DNA of 64,000 nucleotides from positions 2,529,001 to 2,593,000 of the forward strand of contig BSDZ01000004.1 of assembly GCA_030268105.1 (NCBI GenBank). The letters run 5' to 3'. The notes under the pieces were generated by a model. That model worked only from the letters and a program-made list of their open reading frames with translations. It did no database searches and had not been told where the DNA came from. Positions 1 through 8,743 of this stretch are shown here, in pieces. The number at the start of each line of letters is the position of its first letter. Position 1 is the stretch's first letter. Both the position numbers and the translations under genes were made by a program. Origin of the DNA: Volvox africanus (taxonomy: Eukaryota; Chlorophyta; Chlorophyceae; Chlamydomonadales; Volvocaceae).

Positions 1-251
1 ATCTCCGTAGTACGTGTAATCAAAGCCTTGATTTGTTCGGGGTTTAAATATTGCCCGGCCAGCACCGTGTTTAGCGTTGGCGTACGTTCACCTGCGACTC
101 ACAGTGCAGATTCGCAACAAGAACGCAACAACTAATCATAAGCAAGCAGCTATGGTTACAAACCGGAAGCGGCGGCGTCCAAAACGGCGAGACCAAGATC
201 CTCGGCGAACGTGTCTAGAGGGCTGCGGCGATTGTCGTCGTCACTCGCCAT
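1..251 (-). pseudogene. Chromovirus F: start of the gag-upstream reading frame, with mini-intron
   Basis: This is the first coding part of a Ty3/gypsy element (F) that runs off the left edge. The minus-strand ATG is at 251-249. It opens a short exon whose core reads PLDTFAEDLG and ends at 164 with a phase-1 split Gly codon. A 72-nt intron (163 down to 92; GTTTGT donor, CGCAG acceptor) follows. Exon 2 resumes at 91 with residues like LNTVLAGQYLNPEQIK and stays open to the window edge. The same exon-intron-exon layout appears at 18,379, 33,131 and 16,284, which supports the splicing. The function of the short N-terminal exon is unknown. It lies between the primer-binding site and gag proper. 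Only the extreme N terminus is visible, so I cannot tell whether F is intact. Confidence 0.7.
92..163 (-). other. Predicted 72-nt intron in the F leader/gag frame
   Basis: On the minus strand the donor is GTTTGT at 163-158 and the acceptor is CGCAG ending at 92. Removing it rejoins a split Gly codon and keeps the downstream frame. Equivalent introns of 69-72 nt occur in the other copies. Confidence 0.65.
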
Positions 252-800
252 CGCGAGAACCTACTTCCGATGAGGGACAATGAGACAGCCGTGAATTGAA
301 CCGTCTTGCTACCAAATTTGTTGTATCCTTCCTTCTTCAATCATGCACTGAATCTGCACGTCTGAGTGTTAGCTACAAGTGCATCGTGCTTACGAACAGT
401 AAGACACTCCGGTGCAAGCAACGTGACAGCGGAAGACTTATAGATAAGGAAAGAATCAACTTACAATGATCCTCGATTACAAAGTAGTAGTCTGCCGTCA
501 GACCCCGCGGGCAGCGTTCATCATACGGCTGGAAATGGGATGCTGGATTAGCTCAGGCCGATAATAAATGAGTATATCTTAAGTATGGGAATTAGACTGA
601 GTAAGTACGCGAGTACTTGATCCAAAGTAGCGTCGAGCCGACTTCGGTGTCTAGGCGGCCGTCCTTGCACCTATCACGTTCGCGATACCGATGTGCAGTA
701 CAAGTCACACTGGATCCCGATCTCAAGTGTGAGTACTATCACAGCACTGTTCTAAATATCGCGTAATCCGTGATATTAATGGATGCAACGCATACAATAT

Positions 801-834
801 GCAAAGGTCCGAATATCGATATTCGGACCTTTGC
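801..834. repeat. 34-bp perfect palindrome in the F LTR
   Basis: The two 17-base halves are exact reverse complements, centred on ATCGAT. Its core (CCGAATATCGATATTCGG) is shared with other LTR copies, but only this copy has the longer perfect arms, ten bases from the edge of its LTR segment. Confidence 0.85.
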
Positions 835-949
835 CGACCAACCATCGCGATCAATTTAGTAAAATTCGCATAGCTCACAAGTTTAAAGTCTATTCTATGA
901 TAGCGCATGATTACTTGTATTTTTCCTCTAATTTATCATATTTTCTCCC

Positions 950-1173
950 AACTGCAAAACTCCTGATAGTAAAGGAAGAAGACGAATGCTATACAACGCT
1001 AAAACTTATTCAGGAAATTTACAAGGTAATACCAGAAAAGTATAGAGATTATATTGATAAGCCAAAGACTAATGGTTATCGATCCCTCCATACTGTTATT
1101 CTTTTAGGTTCATATGGATTACCTATTGAAATACAAATACGCACTAGGGAAATGGACAATATAGCTGAAAACG
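950..1173 (+). pseudogene. RelA/SpoT (p)ppGpp synthetase fragment
   Basis: The frame contains the synthetase-domain signatures DYIDKPKTNGYRSLHT and IEIQIRTREMDNIAE, characteristic of RelA/SpoT enzymes that make or degrade the alarmone (p)ppGpp from GTP/GDP and ATP. Only about 75 residues of the synthetase domain are present. The recognisable match begins near LIVKEEDECY (about 957) and is cut at 1,173 by a G/C-only segment, which the open frame merely reads through. Sequence from 854 to about 950 is AT-rich but unlike RelA, so another junction may lie there. It cannot encode an active enzyme. Rickettsiae commonly carry several short relA/spoT paralogues, which fits the proposed source. Confidence 0.8.
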
Positions 1174-1176
1174 GTA

Positions 1177-1214
1177 CCCGGGCCCCGGGGCCCCACGGCG
1201 GGCCCGCGGCCCCC
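1177..1214. repeat. G/C-only linker L1
   Basis: About 38 bases of runs of C and G built from CCCGGG/GGGCCC palindromes. It joins the RelA fragment to the duplicated head of the aas gene. A module GGGGCCCCACGGCGGGCCC is shared with linker L3 (about 8,681-8,702). Confidence 0.85.
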
Positions 1215-1218
1215 ATAG

Positions 1219-1294
1219 TCTTCTATCTTTAAAAAGATACAGCTGGTTAGACTCCATTTACTTCCCTAAAAAATTATTGGGAAATACTATGGGG
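1219..1294 (-). repeat. 76-bp duplicate of the aas gene head
   Basis: Identical by eye to 8,570-8,645. It includes the aas start codon, the first 12-13 codons and about 37 bp of upstream DNA with a ribosome-binding-like AGGGA. Both copies run into G/C-only DNA on their upstream side, and this copy is bounded by linkers on both sides. Confidence 0.9.
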
Positions 1295-1376
1295 CCCGGG
1301 GCCGGGGCCGCCCGGGACCAGCCGGGGCCGGGGCCCGGCCCGGGGCACCGGTCATGGGGCCGGCCATCCGGGGCCC
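1291..1376. repeat. G/C-only linker L2
   Basis: About 86 bases of almost pure G/C that join the 76-bp aas head copy to the AMP-binding part of aas. The submodule GGGGCCGCCCGGGACC recurs in L3 at about 8,658-8,673, so the homology between the two loci extends into the linker. Confidence 0.85.
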
Positions 1377-1467
1377 CAAGTGAGCAACTCCTTTTGATTT
1401 ACCCTCGGTACCGGAGGTAAATAATATTAGTGCCGGTAGTGTATCGTCTTTTTTAGGACAAATATAT
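1377..1467 (-). pseudogene. aas: aas-type gene, AMP-binding motif fragment (left of the Copia insertion)
   Basis: Read on the minus strand this 91-bp piece continues the aas frame broken at 6,211. Residues such as ICPKKDDTLPALIL are followed by the AMP-binding P-loop signature FTSGTEGKSKGV. The last five bases next to the Copia LTR (1,463-1,467, TATAT) are the target-site copy also present at 6,211-6,215. Collapsing the two copies keeps the frame open across the junction. The fragment then stops at the G/C-only linker near 1,376, so the remaining synthetase domain is absent. It is non-functional as it stands. Confidence 0.85.
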
Positions 1468-1708
1468 TATTGAGACGTAGACTATCAGACATAAGGAAGC
1501 CTGACGTAATTACGAGAAAGTAGAGTTACATATTATCTGATAGTAAGGAGTCCAAATAGTTCGTTCTAGAGTCGGCACATATACTTGTGCGTATAGCACT
1601 ACAAGCAGTACGAACGTGGGTCGATAGCTCACCGCCGAGTACAGCTACAACAGCGGGATTGTTGCTAGTATGGATCGCTATATCGAACTGATATACCATT
1701 TTATAACA
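1468..1708 (-). repeat. Copia 3' LTR
   Basis: 241 bp, plus strand TATTGAGACG...TTATAACA. The inner three bases (TAT) are assigned to the LTR because the target duplication and the primer site both then fit exactly. Confidence 0.9.
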
Positions 1709-1823
1709 CGCCCCCTCGAGACATGCCTAGCAACAAGTGAAAGAAGATAATTCCAACCAGGGATTCTTCTTGAAACCGAAAAGCTAAAGCCAAACGAGTT
1801 CGCCCCAAACAAACTTAGAAAGC

Positions 1824-4800
1824 TTACTCGGCCAACCCCATCGCCGTAATGCACTTCTTAAACTTTATCTCTCCAAGTGCCTTGGTTAACACATCTGCTA
1901 CCATATCCTCCGTCGAACAGTGCGATAAGGCAACTTCCTTCCGCAGGACTCGTTCTCGCACTAGATGATGCTGCACGTCGATGTGCTTAGAACGAACCGA
2001 CATTATCGGGTTATTCCCAAGGCTCATCGATCCCTCAGAATCCGTTCGAATCTGAATAGCCTGTGTCCTCAGACCCAAGTCTCTGGTCAGCTTGCGAAGC
2101 CAAAGTGCCTCCCGCACTGCAGCTGCCGTGGCCTGGTACTCTGCCTCCACTGTTGAAGCTGCCGCCGTGCGCTGCAATTGGCTGTTCCAGCTGATAGCTG
2201 CGCCGTTTAGCAAGAATACGTAGCCAGTTGTGGACCTCCGAGTGGCTGGATCTCCAGCCCAGTCGGAATCACTGTAGCCCACCATGGTGAGATCGCCATC
2301 TCCGTCATAGCATAATCCGAGCTCCTTGGTACCCGCCAGGTATCGCAGCACCCCCAAAGCCAAGCCCATGTGAACCTTAGATGGGTTGCCCATGAAGCGC
2401 GCCAGAACGCTCATTGCCTGCGAGATATCCGGTCTTGTGCTCGTCGCCAGGTAGTTCAATTCGCCGACAAGCGCCCTGTACTTGGTGTTGTCTACGAGCT
2501 CCTTGTTGTTGTCTTCTGCAGGCAGGGCTCTAGTACCAGGAGGTAGTGGGGTCTTTCGAGGCTTTGCATTGACGAGTTGATGTCGCTGCAGCAGCTCCTC
2601 AATGTAGCGTCGCTGCGATAGTTTTACCTCCCCGTGCGCTCCCCGGCTGATCTCCATGCCCAGGAAAACTTTTGCCTCTCCAAGATCTCGAATCTTGAAG
2701 GCTTGTCCGATTTCTGTTTTCACTCTCCTGATCATTGCCTCGTCTTCTGAGGTGATGATGATGTCGTCCACGTGCACCAGCAGGTAGACAATCTCCTTCT
2801 CGTCCTTTTTGATGAACAGTGCTGGGTCTGCTACTGACGGTTTGAACCCCAGCTTGTCCAGCTCCGCCGCTAGCTTCATATACCAGCAGCGTGGGGCCTG
2901 TTTCAGCCCGTAGATTGAGCGTAGGAGCCTGCACGCCTGCTCTGGATCTGCTGACTCGTAACCAGGCGGCTGCTGCATCCAGAGCTCCTCCTCTAGCTCC
3001 CCGTTCAGGAAAGCTGTCGAAACGTCTAGCTGATGGATCGGCATTGCTTTAGCCGCAGCCACCGCCAGGAGCATACGAAGCGAAGCAAAACGCGAGGTTG
3101 GAGCAAAGAGCTCCCCATAATCAATCCCCGCCCGCTGCTCGTAGCCCTTTGCCACCAAACGTGCCTTGTAGCGCTCGATCTCGCCATCCTCTGCACGTTT
3201 GACCTTATACACCCACCGACAAGGCAGAATCCGCGCACCTGGCGGTGGTTTTGCTAGCTCCCAGGTCCCGTTTGTGAGCTGTGCTGAGATTTCCTCATCC
3301 ATGGCACTTCTCCATTCCTCAGCATATGGGCCGTCAGTGGCCTCCTGGTATGAAGCTGGCTCTGGTACTTCTTCCTCGATTGCAGCATTGATCCGCCCGA
3401 ACGTAACCCTTCCGTTGGGCTCATGCCTCCATTCAATCAGTCGCTTTCGCTCACGTAGTGGATAGCGACGTTCCTGCATATTAACGTCTGCACCGTCGTT
3501 GTTGTGGTTTTGCTGCTGCACCGGCCCTTCGCCTGTCATAGCGTCTCCACCATTGCCTCCGCGGGACTGCGCTGTATTTTGCATCCTGGGAAACTGTGCT
3601 GCTGGTATGCCTGCGTGCCTCTGTGGCGCCGCTGTCTGGCCGCTGCTGGTGGATGCACCATGGTTCACTTCAGCAGCTCCCTGGTCCATGTCGGTGTTGA
3701 CCGGCGTATCTCCGCCGCCCCCTGGCAACGGAACGCCGCCAGACTCCTCGACATCCTCCTCGTCGGAATCCTCATAGCGATCTCCAACTGTTGACTCGTC
3801 GAACTTGACTGTCGAGTGGGTGCTGATGAGATTGTTGATCAAGATGCGGTACTGCCTCCCTTGCTCGTATCCAACCAGCACTCCTTTTTTACTCACGGGT
3901 TGCAGTTTGTTCCGCTTCTCCTTCGGCACGTGTGCATATGCGGTACTGCCGAAAACTCTCAGATGGCTTATGTCCGGCTTCACCCCCATGAACGCCTCAT
4001 GGGGCGTTACTGATGCCCCCACGACCGGTGAAACGTTGCGCAAAAGATTCGCCGTAGCCATGGCTTCTGCCCAGAGCTTCTGCGGTAGTCCTGACTCCGC
4101 CAGCATTGCCCGGGTCTTCTCCAAAAGCGTCCTGTTGAGGCGCTCCGCCGCCCCATTCTGCTCCGGCGAATACCCAACGGTCGTCCCGTGGATAATCCCT
4201 TTTTCGCCGAAGTAGGCGCCCAAGACTGTATTGAGGAACTCAGTCCCACGATCCGTGCGTGCCTCCTTCACACGACGGCCAGTCATGTTCTCCAGCGCCT
4301 CAATCATTATCTTTACCTTCTTGCGAACTGCGTCCTTGGTGTCAGTGAATGCAACAGTAGAAAATCCCGTGCAGTCGTCCAGCAGTGTAGTAACGTACCG
4401 GGATCCACCTATCGAAGTCTCAGGCATAGGTCCACAGACGTCCAGGTGTATCAGGCCCAGAGGTTTCGCCGCCTTGTGCCCAGTGGACGGGAATGGTCCA
4501 CGTGTCTGCTTTGCATAAATGCAGGGCTCGCAGATCCGCGACCTGGCTGCCTCCAGACTCGCGCGATCCAAATCCATGCCGGTTACCATGTGTTCCCGGC
4601 ACATACGTTCCAGGCTCTTGTAGCCCAGATGTCCCAAGCGCCGATGCCACAGCGCTGCCTTCGAGCCTTCTGACCCGACCGCCGCACATGAGCGGCCTTT
4701 GCCAACTGATCGCCCTGCTGCGTGGTGTCGAATGGCATAGAGGCGTCCCACCTTGTCTGCACGTAGGATCGTCCTCCCCTTTGCCTGAACGAGGGCTTTG

Positions 4801-5882
4801 TCGTTACCCAGCAGAATTGTAGCGCCACGCTCATCGAAGATGCCTGCTGAGATCAGCTTTACTGTCGCCTTGGGCACCACATAGACGTTCTTGAGCTCAA
4901 TTTGTAGCCCTTTAACGGTGTTACTCCACATGGTATACCGCCCCACGTGCGTCGGCTGATGCCTAGAGCCATCGTAGCCCACCAACGTGAATTTTTCTTC
5001 AGGCCGTACAGCTCGCAGATCCTTCAGCTCTGACGCGTCGTAGGTAATGTGCCATTCTGACGCTGAGTCCAGGTGCCATGCGTCCGACCGTGACTCGCTT
5101 CCAACAGCATACGCCATTTTGGTGGGCTCCCTGCGCTGAAGGTTGCCCCCGCCGCGACCATTGTTTTGTTGCTGTTGATCCGCCAGACGCTTCTTGCACA
5201 CTCCGATGAAGTGACCTGGCTTACCGCAGTAGTGGCAGATGGCGTTTGATTTACTCCTCTGCTTACTTGTCTGATGACGGCTTGTAGGGTTGAATTTGCC
5301 ACCACTTCGATGCGTGATGAATGCCGATGAAGACTCATTGTTGTCCTCGTCCGGTATCACATACGCCATTAGTCGCGCGACCACTTGCGAGAAGTCCAGC
5401 TCTCCTTCACGCATTGTCAGGGCTGTTGTTACCACATGATACTTGCTCGGAAGTCCTTTGATGACAATTGTAGAGAGCTCCGTGTCTGCGACTGCGTGTC
5501 CCACATCCAGCAAGTCCGACTGTAGCTGTCGCGCGCGGCTGATATAAATTGGCAGCTCCTCTCCATTAGCCATTTTAAAATCACTTAGCTCCTGTCGTAG
5601 TGCTACCTTTCTCGTGTTGCAGGTTGATGCGAACGTAGCCGCCAAAGCGTCCCAGGCGGCCTTCGCATTTGCCGCCCGAACAATTGTTTGGAGGTGATGG
5701 TTCTTTACGTTCTTGGCCATCACACTCTTGACCTTGTCGGAGATGATGACATCCGCCTCTGCAATTGGTGCTTGTAGCAGGGCGCGACTGTATCCAAGCT
5801 CCGCGCACAACAATTGGAATCGTAGTTTCCAAGTTGAGTAGTTGTGTAGGTCCAGCGGCTCGTCCAGCCTATCCTTTCCCAT
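1824..5882 (-). CDS. Copia Gag-Pol polyprotein (1,352 aa)
   Basis: A single frame encodes everything needed for retrotransposition, in the Copia order. A Gag domain (about 1-210) precedes a CCHC zinc knuckle CHYCGKPGHFIGVC (about 215). Next is an aspartic protease region with WHLDSASEWHIT (about 270). Then comes the H-H-C-C zinc motif (LWHRRLGHLGY … CEPC) and integrase with Asp in LDVCGP, Asp in RTDRGTEF and Glu in NGAAERLNR. Reverse transcriptase follows, with LPCRWVYK, QLDVSTAFLNG and the catalytic LLVHVDDIII. The end is RNase H (YSDSDWAGD … EAEYQA). No stop or frameshift is seen. One oddity is that the protease active site is D-S-A, not the usual D-S/T-G. The ATG at 5,882 lies about 88 bp inside the 5' LTR, typical for the family. 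Confidence 0.95.
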   Translation of the reverse strand: MGKDRLDEPLDLHNYSTWKLRFQLLCAELGYSRALLQAPIAEADVIISDKVKSVMAKNVKNHHLQTIVRAANAKAAWDALAATFASTCNTRKVALRQELSDFKMANGEELPIYISRARQLQSDLLDVGHAVADTELSTIVIKGLPSKYHVVTTALTMREGELDFSQVVARLMAYVIPDEDNNESSSAFITHRSGGKFNPTSRHQTSKQRSKSNAICHYCGKPGHFIGVCKKRLADQQQQNNGRGGGNLQRREPTKMAYAVGSESRSDAWHLDSASEWHITYDASELKDLRAVRPEEKFTLVGYDGSRHQPTHVGRYTMWSNTVKGLQIELKNVYVVPKATVKLISAGIFDERGATILLGNDKALVQAKGRTILRADKVGRLYAIRHHAAGRSVGKGRSCAAVGSEGSKAALWHRRLGHLGYKSLERMCREHMVTGMDLDRASLEAARSRICEPCIYAKQTRGPFPSTGHKAAKPLGLIHLDVCGPMPETSIGGSRYVTTLLDDCTGFSTVAFTDTKDAVRKKVKIMIEALENMTGRRVKEARTDRGTEFLNTVLGAYFGEKGIIHGTTVGYSPEQNGAAERLNRTLLEKTRAMLAESGLPQKLWAEAMATANLLRNVSPVVGASVTPHEAFMGVKPDISHLRVFGSTAYAHVPKEKRNKLQPVSKKGVLVGYEQGRQYRILINNLISTHSTVKFDESTVGDRYEDSDEEDVEESGGVPLPGGGGDTPVNTDMDQGAAEVNHGASTSSGQTAAPQRHAGIPAAQFPRMQNTAQSRGGNGGDAMTGEGPVQQQNHNNDGADVNMQERRYPLRERKRLIEWRHEPNGRVTFGRINAAIEEEVPEPASYQEATDGPYAEEWRSAMDEEISAQLTNGTWELAKPPPGARILPCRWVYKVKRAEDGEIERYKARLVAKGYEQRAGIDYGELFAPTSRFASLRMLLAVAAAKAMPIHQLDVSTAFLNGELEEELWMQQPPGYESADPEQACRLLRSIYGLKQAPRCWYMKLAAELDKLGFKPSVADPALFIKKDEKEIVYLLVHVDDIIITSEDEAMIRRVKTEIGQAFKIRDLGEAKVFLGMEISRGAHGEVKLSQRRYIEELLQRHQLVNAKPRKTPLPPGTRALPAEDNNKELVDNTKYRALVGELNYLATSTRPDISQAMSVLARFMGNPSKVHMGLALGVLRYLAGTKELGLCYDGDGDLTMVGYSDSDWAGDPATRRSTTGYVFLLNGAAISWNSQLQRTAAASTVEAEYQATAAAVREALWLRKLTRDLGLRTQAIQIRTDSEGSMSLGNNPIMSVRSKHIDVQHHLVRERVLRKEVALSHCSTEDMVADVLTKALGEIKFKKCITAMGLAE

Positions 5883-5954
5883 TGTGAAGACCTATAAACG
5901 CGAAGATCAACACTAGAATGGGCAAAAGATGTCAGGCTCCGCGGTCAACGATGA

Positions 5955-5969
5955 CCGGGGCTCATAACC
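5955..5969 (-). promoter_or_regulatory. Copia primer-binding site, half-tRNA-Met type
   Basis: Directly inside the 5' LTR the minus strand reads GGTTATGAGCCCCGG. This is complementary to a tRNA-Met anticodon stem-loop (…GGCUCAUAACC, with the CAU anticodon). It is not complementary to a tRNA 3' CCA end. Priming from a cleaved tRNA-Met is known for Drosophila copia and relatives. Confidence 0.7.
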
Positions 5970-6210
5970 TATTGAGACGTAGACTATCAGACATAAGGAA
6001 GCCTGACGTAATTACGAGAAAGTAGAGTTACATATTATCTGATAGTAAGGAGTCCAAATAGTTCGTTCTAGAGTCGGCACATATACTTGTGCGTATAGCA
6101 CTACAAGCAGTACGAACGTGGGTCGATAGCTCACCGCCGAGTACAGCTACAACAGCGGGATTGTTGCTAGTATGGATCGCTATATCGAACTGATATACCA
6201 TTTTATAACA
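5970..6210 (-). repeat. Copia 5' LTR (promoter LTR)
   Basis: 241 bp, identical by eye to the 3' LTR at 1,468-1,708. Transcription would start here and run leftwards. Confidence 0.9.
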
Positions 6211-8608
6211 TATATTTATAATAATGTTCTGGAAATATGCTGGCAATGGTTGCTTTTATTGTTAATAAAGGAGTAATATTTGCTTTCAAATCTTCTAAGT
6301 ATATAAGCTTTATTTCATGCTTAAGTAACGAATCTCTTAGCCCTTCTAATTCTGCTGTTTTTAGAAATTTTCTAGAAGTATAAATAATTTGAATTGTAGC
6401 CGTGTTACAAGCTAAAACGATGTTTTCTAATCCAGCAGTAAAGTTGATTATAACTGGAATCCTTCCAATGGATTGGATAGCGAATAAACTAATTATACTA
6501 CTAACCATGTTGGGTAGCATTAACCCTACTTTTTCTCCAATTTCTGTTTGTTTTTTAATTAACTCACCGCTAATAAATGATTTAAAAATCATAGATCGAT
6601 AGGTTACTTCATTTCCTTCTATATCTTCCAATATTTTTGTATTCATCCCAAACAGTTTCCCAGAATTAATCAAGGATTGAAATAAAGTTTCCTTGTAATC
6701 CGAACTCTCAAACATCATGTCCCTCATTATTTCATAAAGAGCTTGACCAATATATTTTCTTCTATCCCTGCTGCTAAGAGTTTCTGAAGGATCAATTTTA
6801 ACAGGAGAAAGAATAGTAATAGTAATTTTTCTTCTTAAAGAAAATCTAGTTTTTAGCGTTTTCCGGATTTTTGAAAAACAAGTAAACTGCGTACCGTCTA
6901 CTCTTATTGGCAGAATTGTAGCGTTAGCTTTATCAGCAATCATAGCCGGACCTTCATACACTTTCATTAGAGTACCTGTAAGGCTAATTCTCCCTTCAGG
7001 AAAGATCGCAATTTTTTTATTCTTTTTTACTTCCTCAATTAAACTTTTAATCGCCATAGGATTATTCGGGTCAATAGGATAGGTACGGGCTAATTTAAGA
7101 AAAGGTCTTACCCACCATTCTTTAGAAACTCCTAAATTAATAGCAAATTGGATATTCTCAGGTATGTAAGTAGCTATCAAAACAGGATCAATATAGGATA
7201 AATGGTTGGCAATTATCACTGCTTTTTTTCCTGCCTTTCGATAATTTTCCATGCCCTTTACCTCGACTTGGTAAAATAAGCTGAAAATTAACCTAAAGAT
7301 TGCTTGTAGCAATTTGAGGGAGATTATTTTACTATTAGGAATCAACTTATAAATATGAAGAGCAACAATAAAATTTAAAATACTTATCGTTAAAATTACC
7401 GACGGTATAGAAAATTTCATATAAAAAAGTAAGGATAATATAGCCGTAGAACCAGCCATAAAAAATGAATTTATTAAATTATTTGCAGCTACTACCCGGC
7501 TCCTATGAGCAGGGGAAGAAAAATATTGCATAACAGCAAATAACGGTACTACGTAAAAGCCACCAATTACAGAAAGACAAAAGGGATCAAATAATATGCG
7601 CCAATAATGTAATTTCGATAAAAATTCATAAAGACTCTTTAAATGCTCGGGGTTATAACTAATCTCGGCAATTCTTGTCGCAAAATATAGATCAATACAG
7701 AAAATACTTATTCCAATAGCTGAAATAAAAACATATTTGGTCGTAATATTATTAGCCAAAATCCTATTACATCCAAATCCCCCTACTCCTACCCCTACGG
7801 AAAACACGACTAGAAACAAATTAGCTACACTTTCATCAGCCCCCAAGGTATCTCTTGCTAAAAGTGGTATCTGAGCTAAAATGGCTGCTCCAATAAACCA
7901 GAACCACGAAATACCTAAAATAGCTAAATACACTTTATTTTTTGAATAAGCATATCTTACGATATTAATGTTTTCCTTTATAATATTTAGATTAATTTTA
8001 ATATTAGGATTAGTATTACCAGAAGCTGGCATAAAAAAACTAGCTATAAAACCTATAAATGATACAATAACTGCCAACCCAATAACTAATTTATTTTCAA
8101 AATTATAGAACCCGCCTATTATAGTACCAAGCATTATAGACATGAAAGTCCCAGCCTCAATGTAACCATTAGCTCCAAGTAATTCTTGTTTTTTTAAGTG
8201 GTCAGGCAACACGCTGTATTTAATTGGGCCAAAAAAAGTAGAATGTATCCCCATTAAAGTTAGAGCAACGAATAAAACAACTAGATTTACACTGTAAAAA
8301 CCGTAAGCTGAAAGGAGTATTATACTTATTTCTGTAAATTTTATGATCTTAACAATAATAGTTCGCTCATAACGATCTGCTATTTGCCCTGCTAAGCTCG
8401 CAAATAACACGAAAGGAGCTATAAACAAAACATTAGCAAGCATAACCAACATATAAGGTGCTATACTTAGACTCTGGGCTATTTTAAATGTAATTAAAAT
8501 TATAAGAGCATTTTTTAAAATACTATCATTTAGGCATCCGCAGAACTGTACAATAAATATTGGTAAGAATCTTCTATCTTTAAAAAGATACAGCTGGTTA
8601 GACTCCAT
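6211..8608 (-). pseudogene. aas: aas-type MFS/acyltransferase/acyl-ACP synthetase fusion, split by Copia
   Basis: Bacterial lysophospholipid recycling gene. Residues 1-420 form a multi-pass MFS transporter of the LplT (lysophospholipid flippase) kind. Residues about 435-640 are a PlsC-type acyltransferase with NHLSYID (NHxxxxD box) and FPEGR. From about 650 an AMP-binding acyl-ACP synthetase domain begins. Together they would import lysophospholipid and re-acylate it at the inner membrane. The frame reaches SIFPEHYYKY and is then cut by the Copia LTR at 6,210. It resumes at 1,467 with the P-loop motif and is lost at a G/C-only linker, so roughly the last third of the synthetase domain is missing. 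The start at 8,608 is supported by AGGGA upstream. Codon use is AT-rich. The same three-domain fusion is known in Rickettsiales and other bacteria. It is most likely inert in the nucleus. Confidence 0.88.
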
Positions 8609-8640
8609 TTACTTCCCTAAAAAATTATTGGGAAATACTA

Positions 8641-8742
8641 TGGGGTCCCGGGCCCCGGGGCCGCCCGGGACCGGGCCGGGGCCCGGGGCCCCACGGCGGG
8701 CCCGCGGGCGGGGCGGGAAGCCCGCCGGCTTGCCCCGGGCCC
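8641..8742. repeat. G/C-only linker L3
   Basis: About 100 bases of GGGCCC/CCCGGG-type DNA between the aas promoter end and the transposase gene. It shares modules with L1 and L2. The transposase frame begins directly at its edge. Confidence 0.85.
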
Positions 8743-8743
8743 A

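Larger units (their letters stand above)
1468..6210 (-). mobile_element. Intact Copia-type LTR retrotransposon
   Basis: A complete 4,743-bp element. Its two 241-bp LTRs (1,468-1,708 and 5,970-6,210) look identical, and a 5-bp target duplication TATAT lies at 1,463-1,467 and 6,211-6,215. One uninterrupted polyprotein frame lies between. The primer site abuts the right (5') LTR, and a purine tract (GAGGGGGCG on the minus strand) abuts the left (3') LTR. Identical LTRs and an intact frame point to a very recent insertion. Architecture and size resemble the Osser-type Copia elements known from Volvox, though I cannot test the relationship here. Its target is the bacterial aas gene, so it inserted after that DNA had reached the algal nucleus. 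Confidence 0.95.

Noticed and set aside
77..283. Arg-rich small ORF (VTNRKRRRPKRR…), also at 31,509-31,757
   Set aside because: It is the antisense of the chromovirus leader exon. Its recurrence reflects repeat copies.
783..1232. 149-residue ORF as a complete RelA-like protein
   Set aside because: Its start lies in LTR sequence and its end in a G/C-only linker. Only the middle is RelA/SpoT.
1471..1708. Copia LTR as 238 bp with TG…CA ends
   Set aside because: Three more bases (TAT) match at the inner and outer edges, and only then is the target duplication exact and the PBS adjacent.
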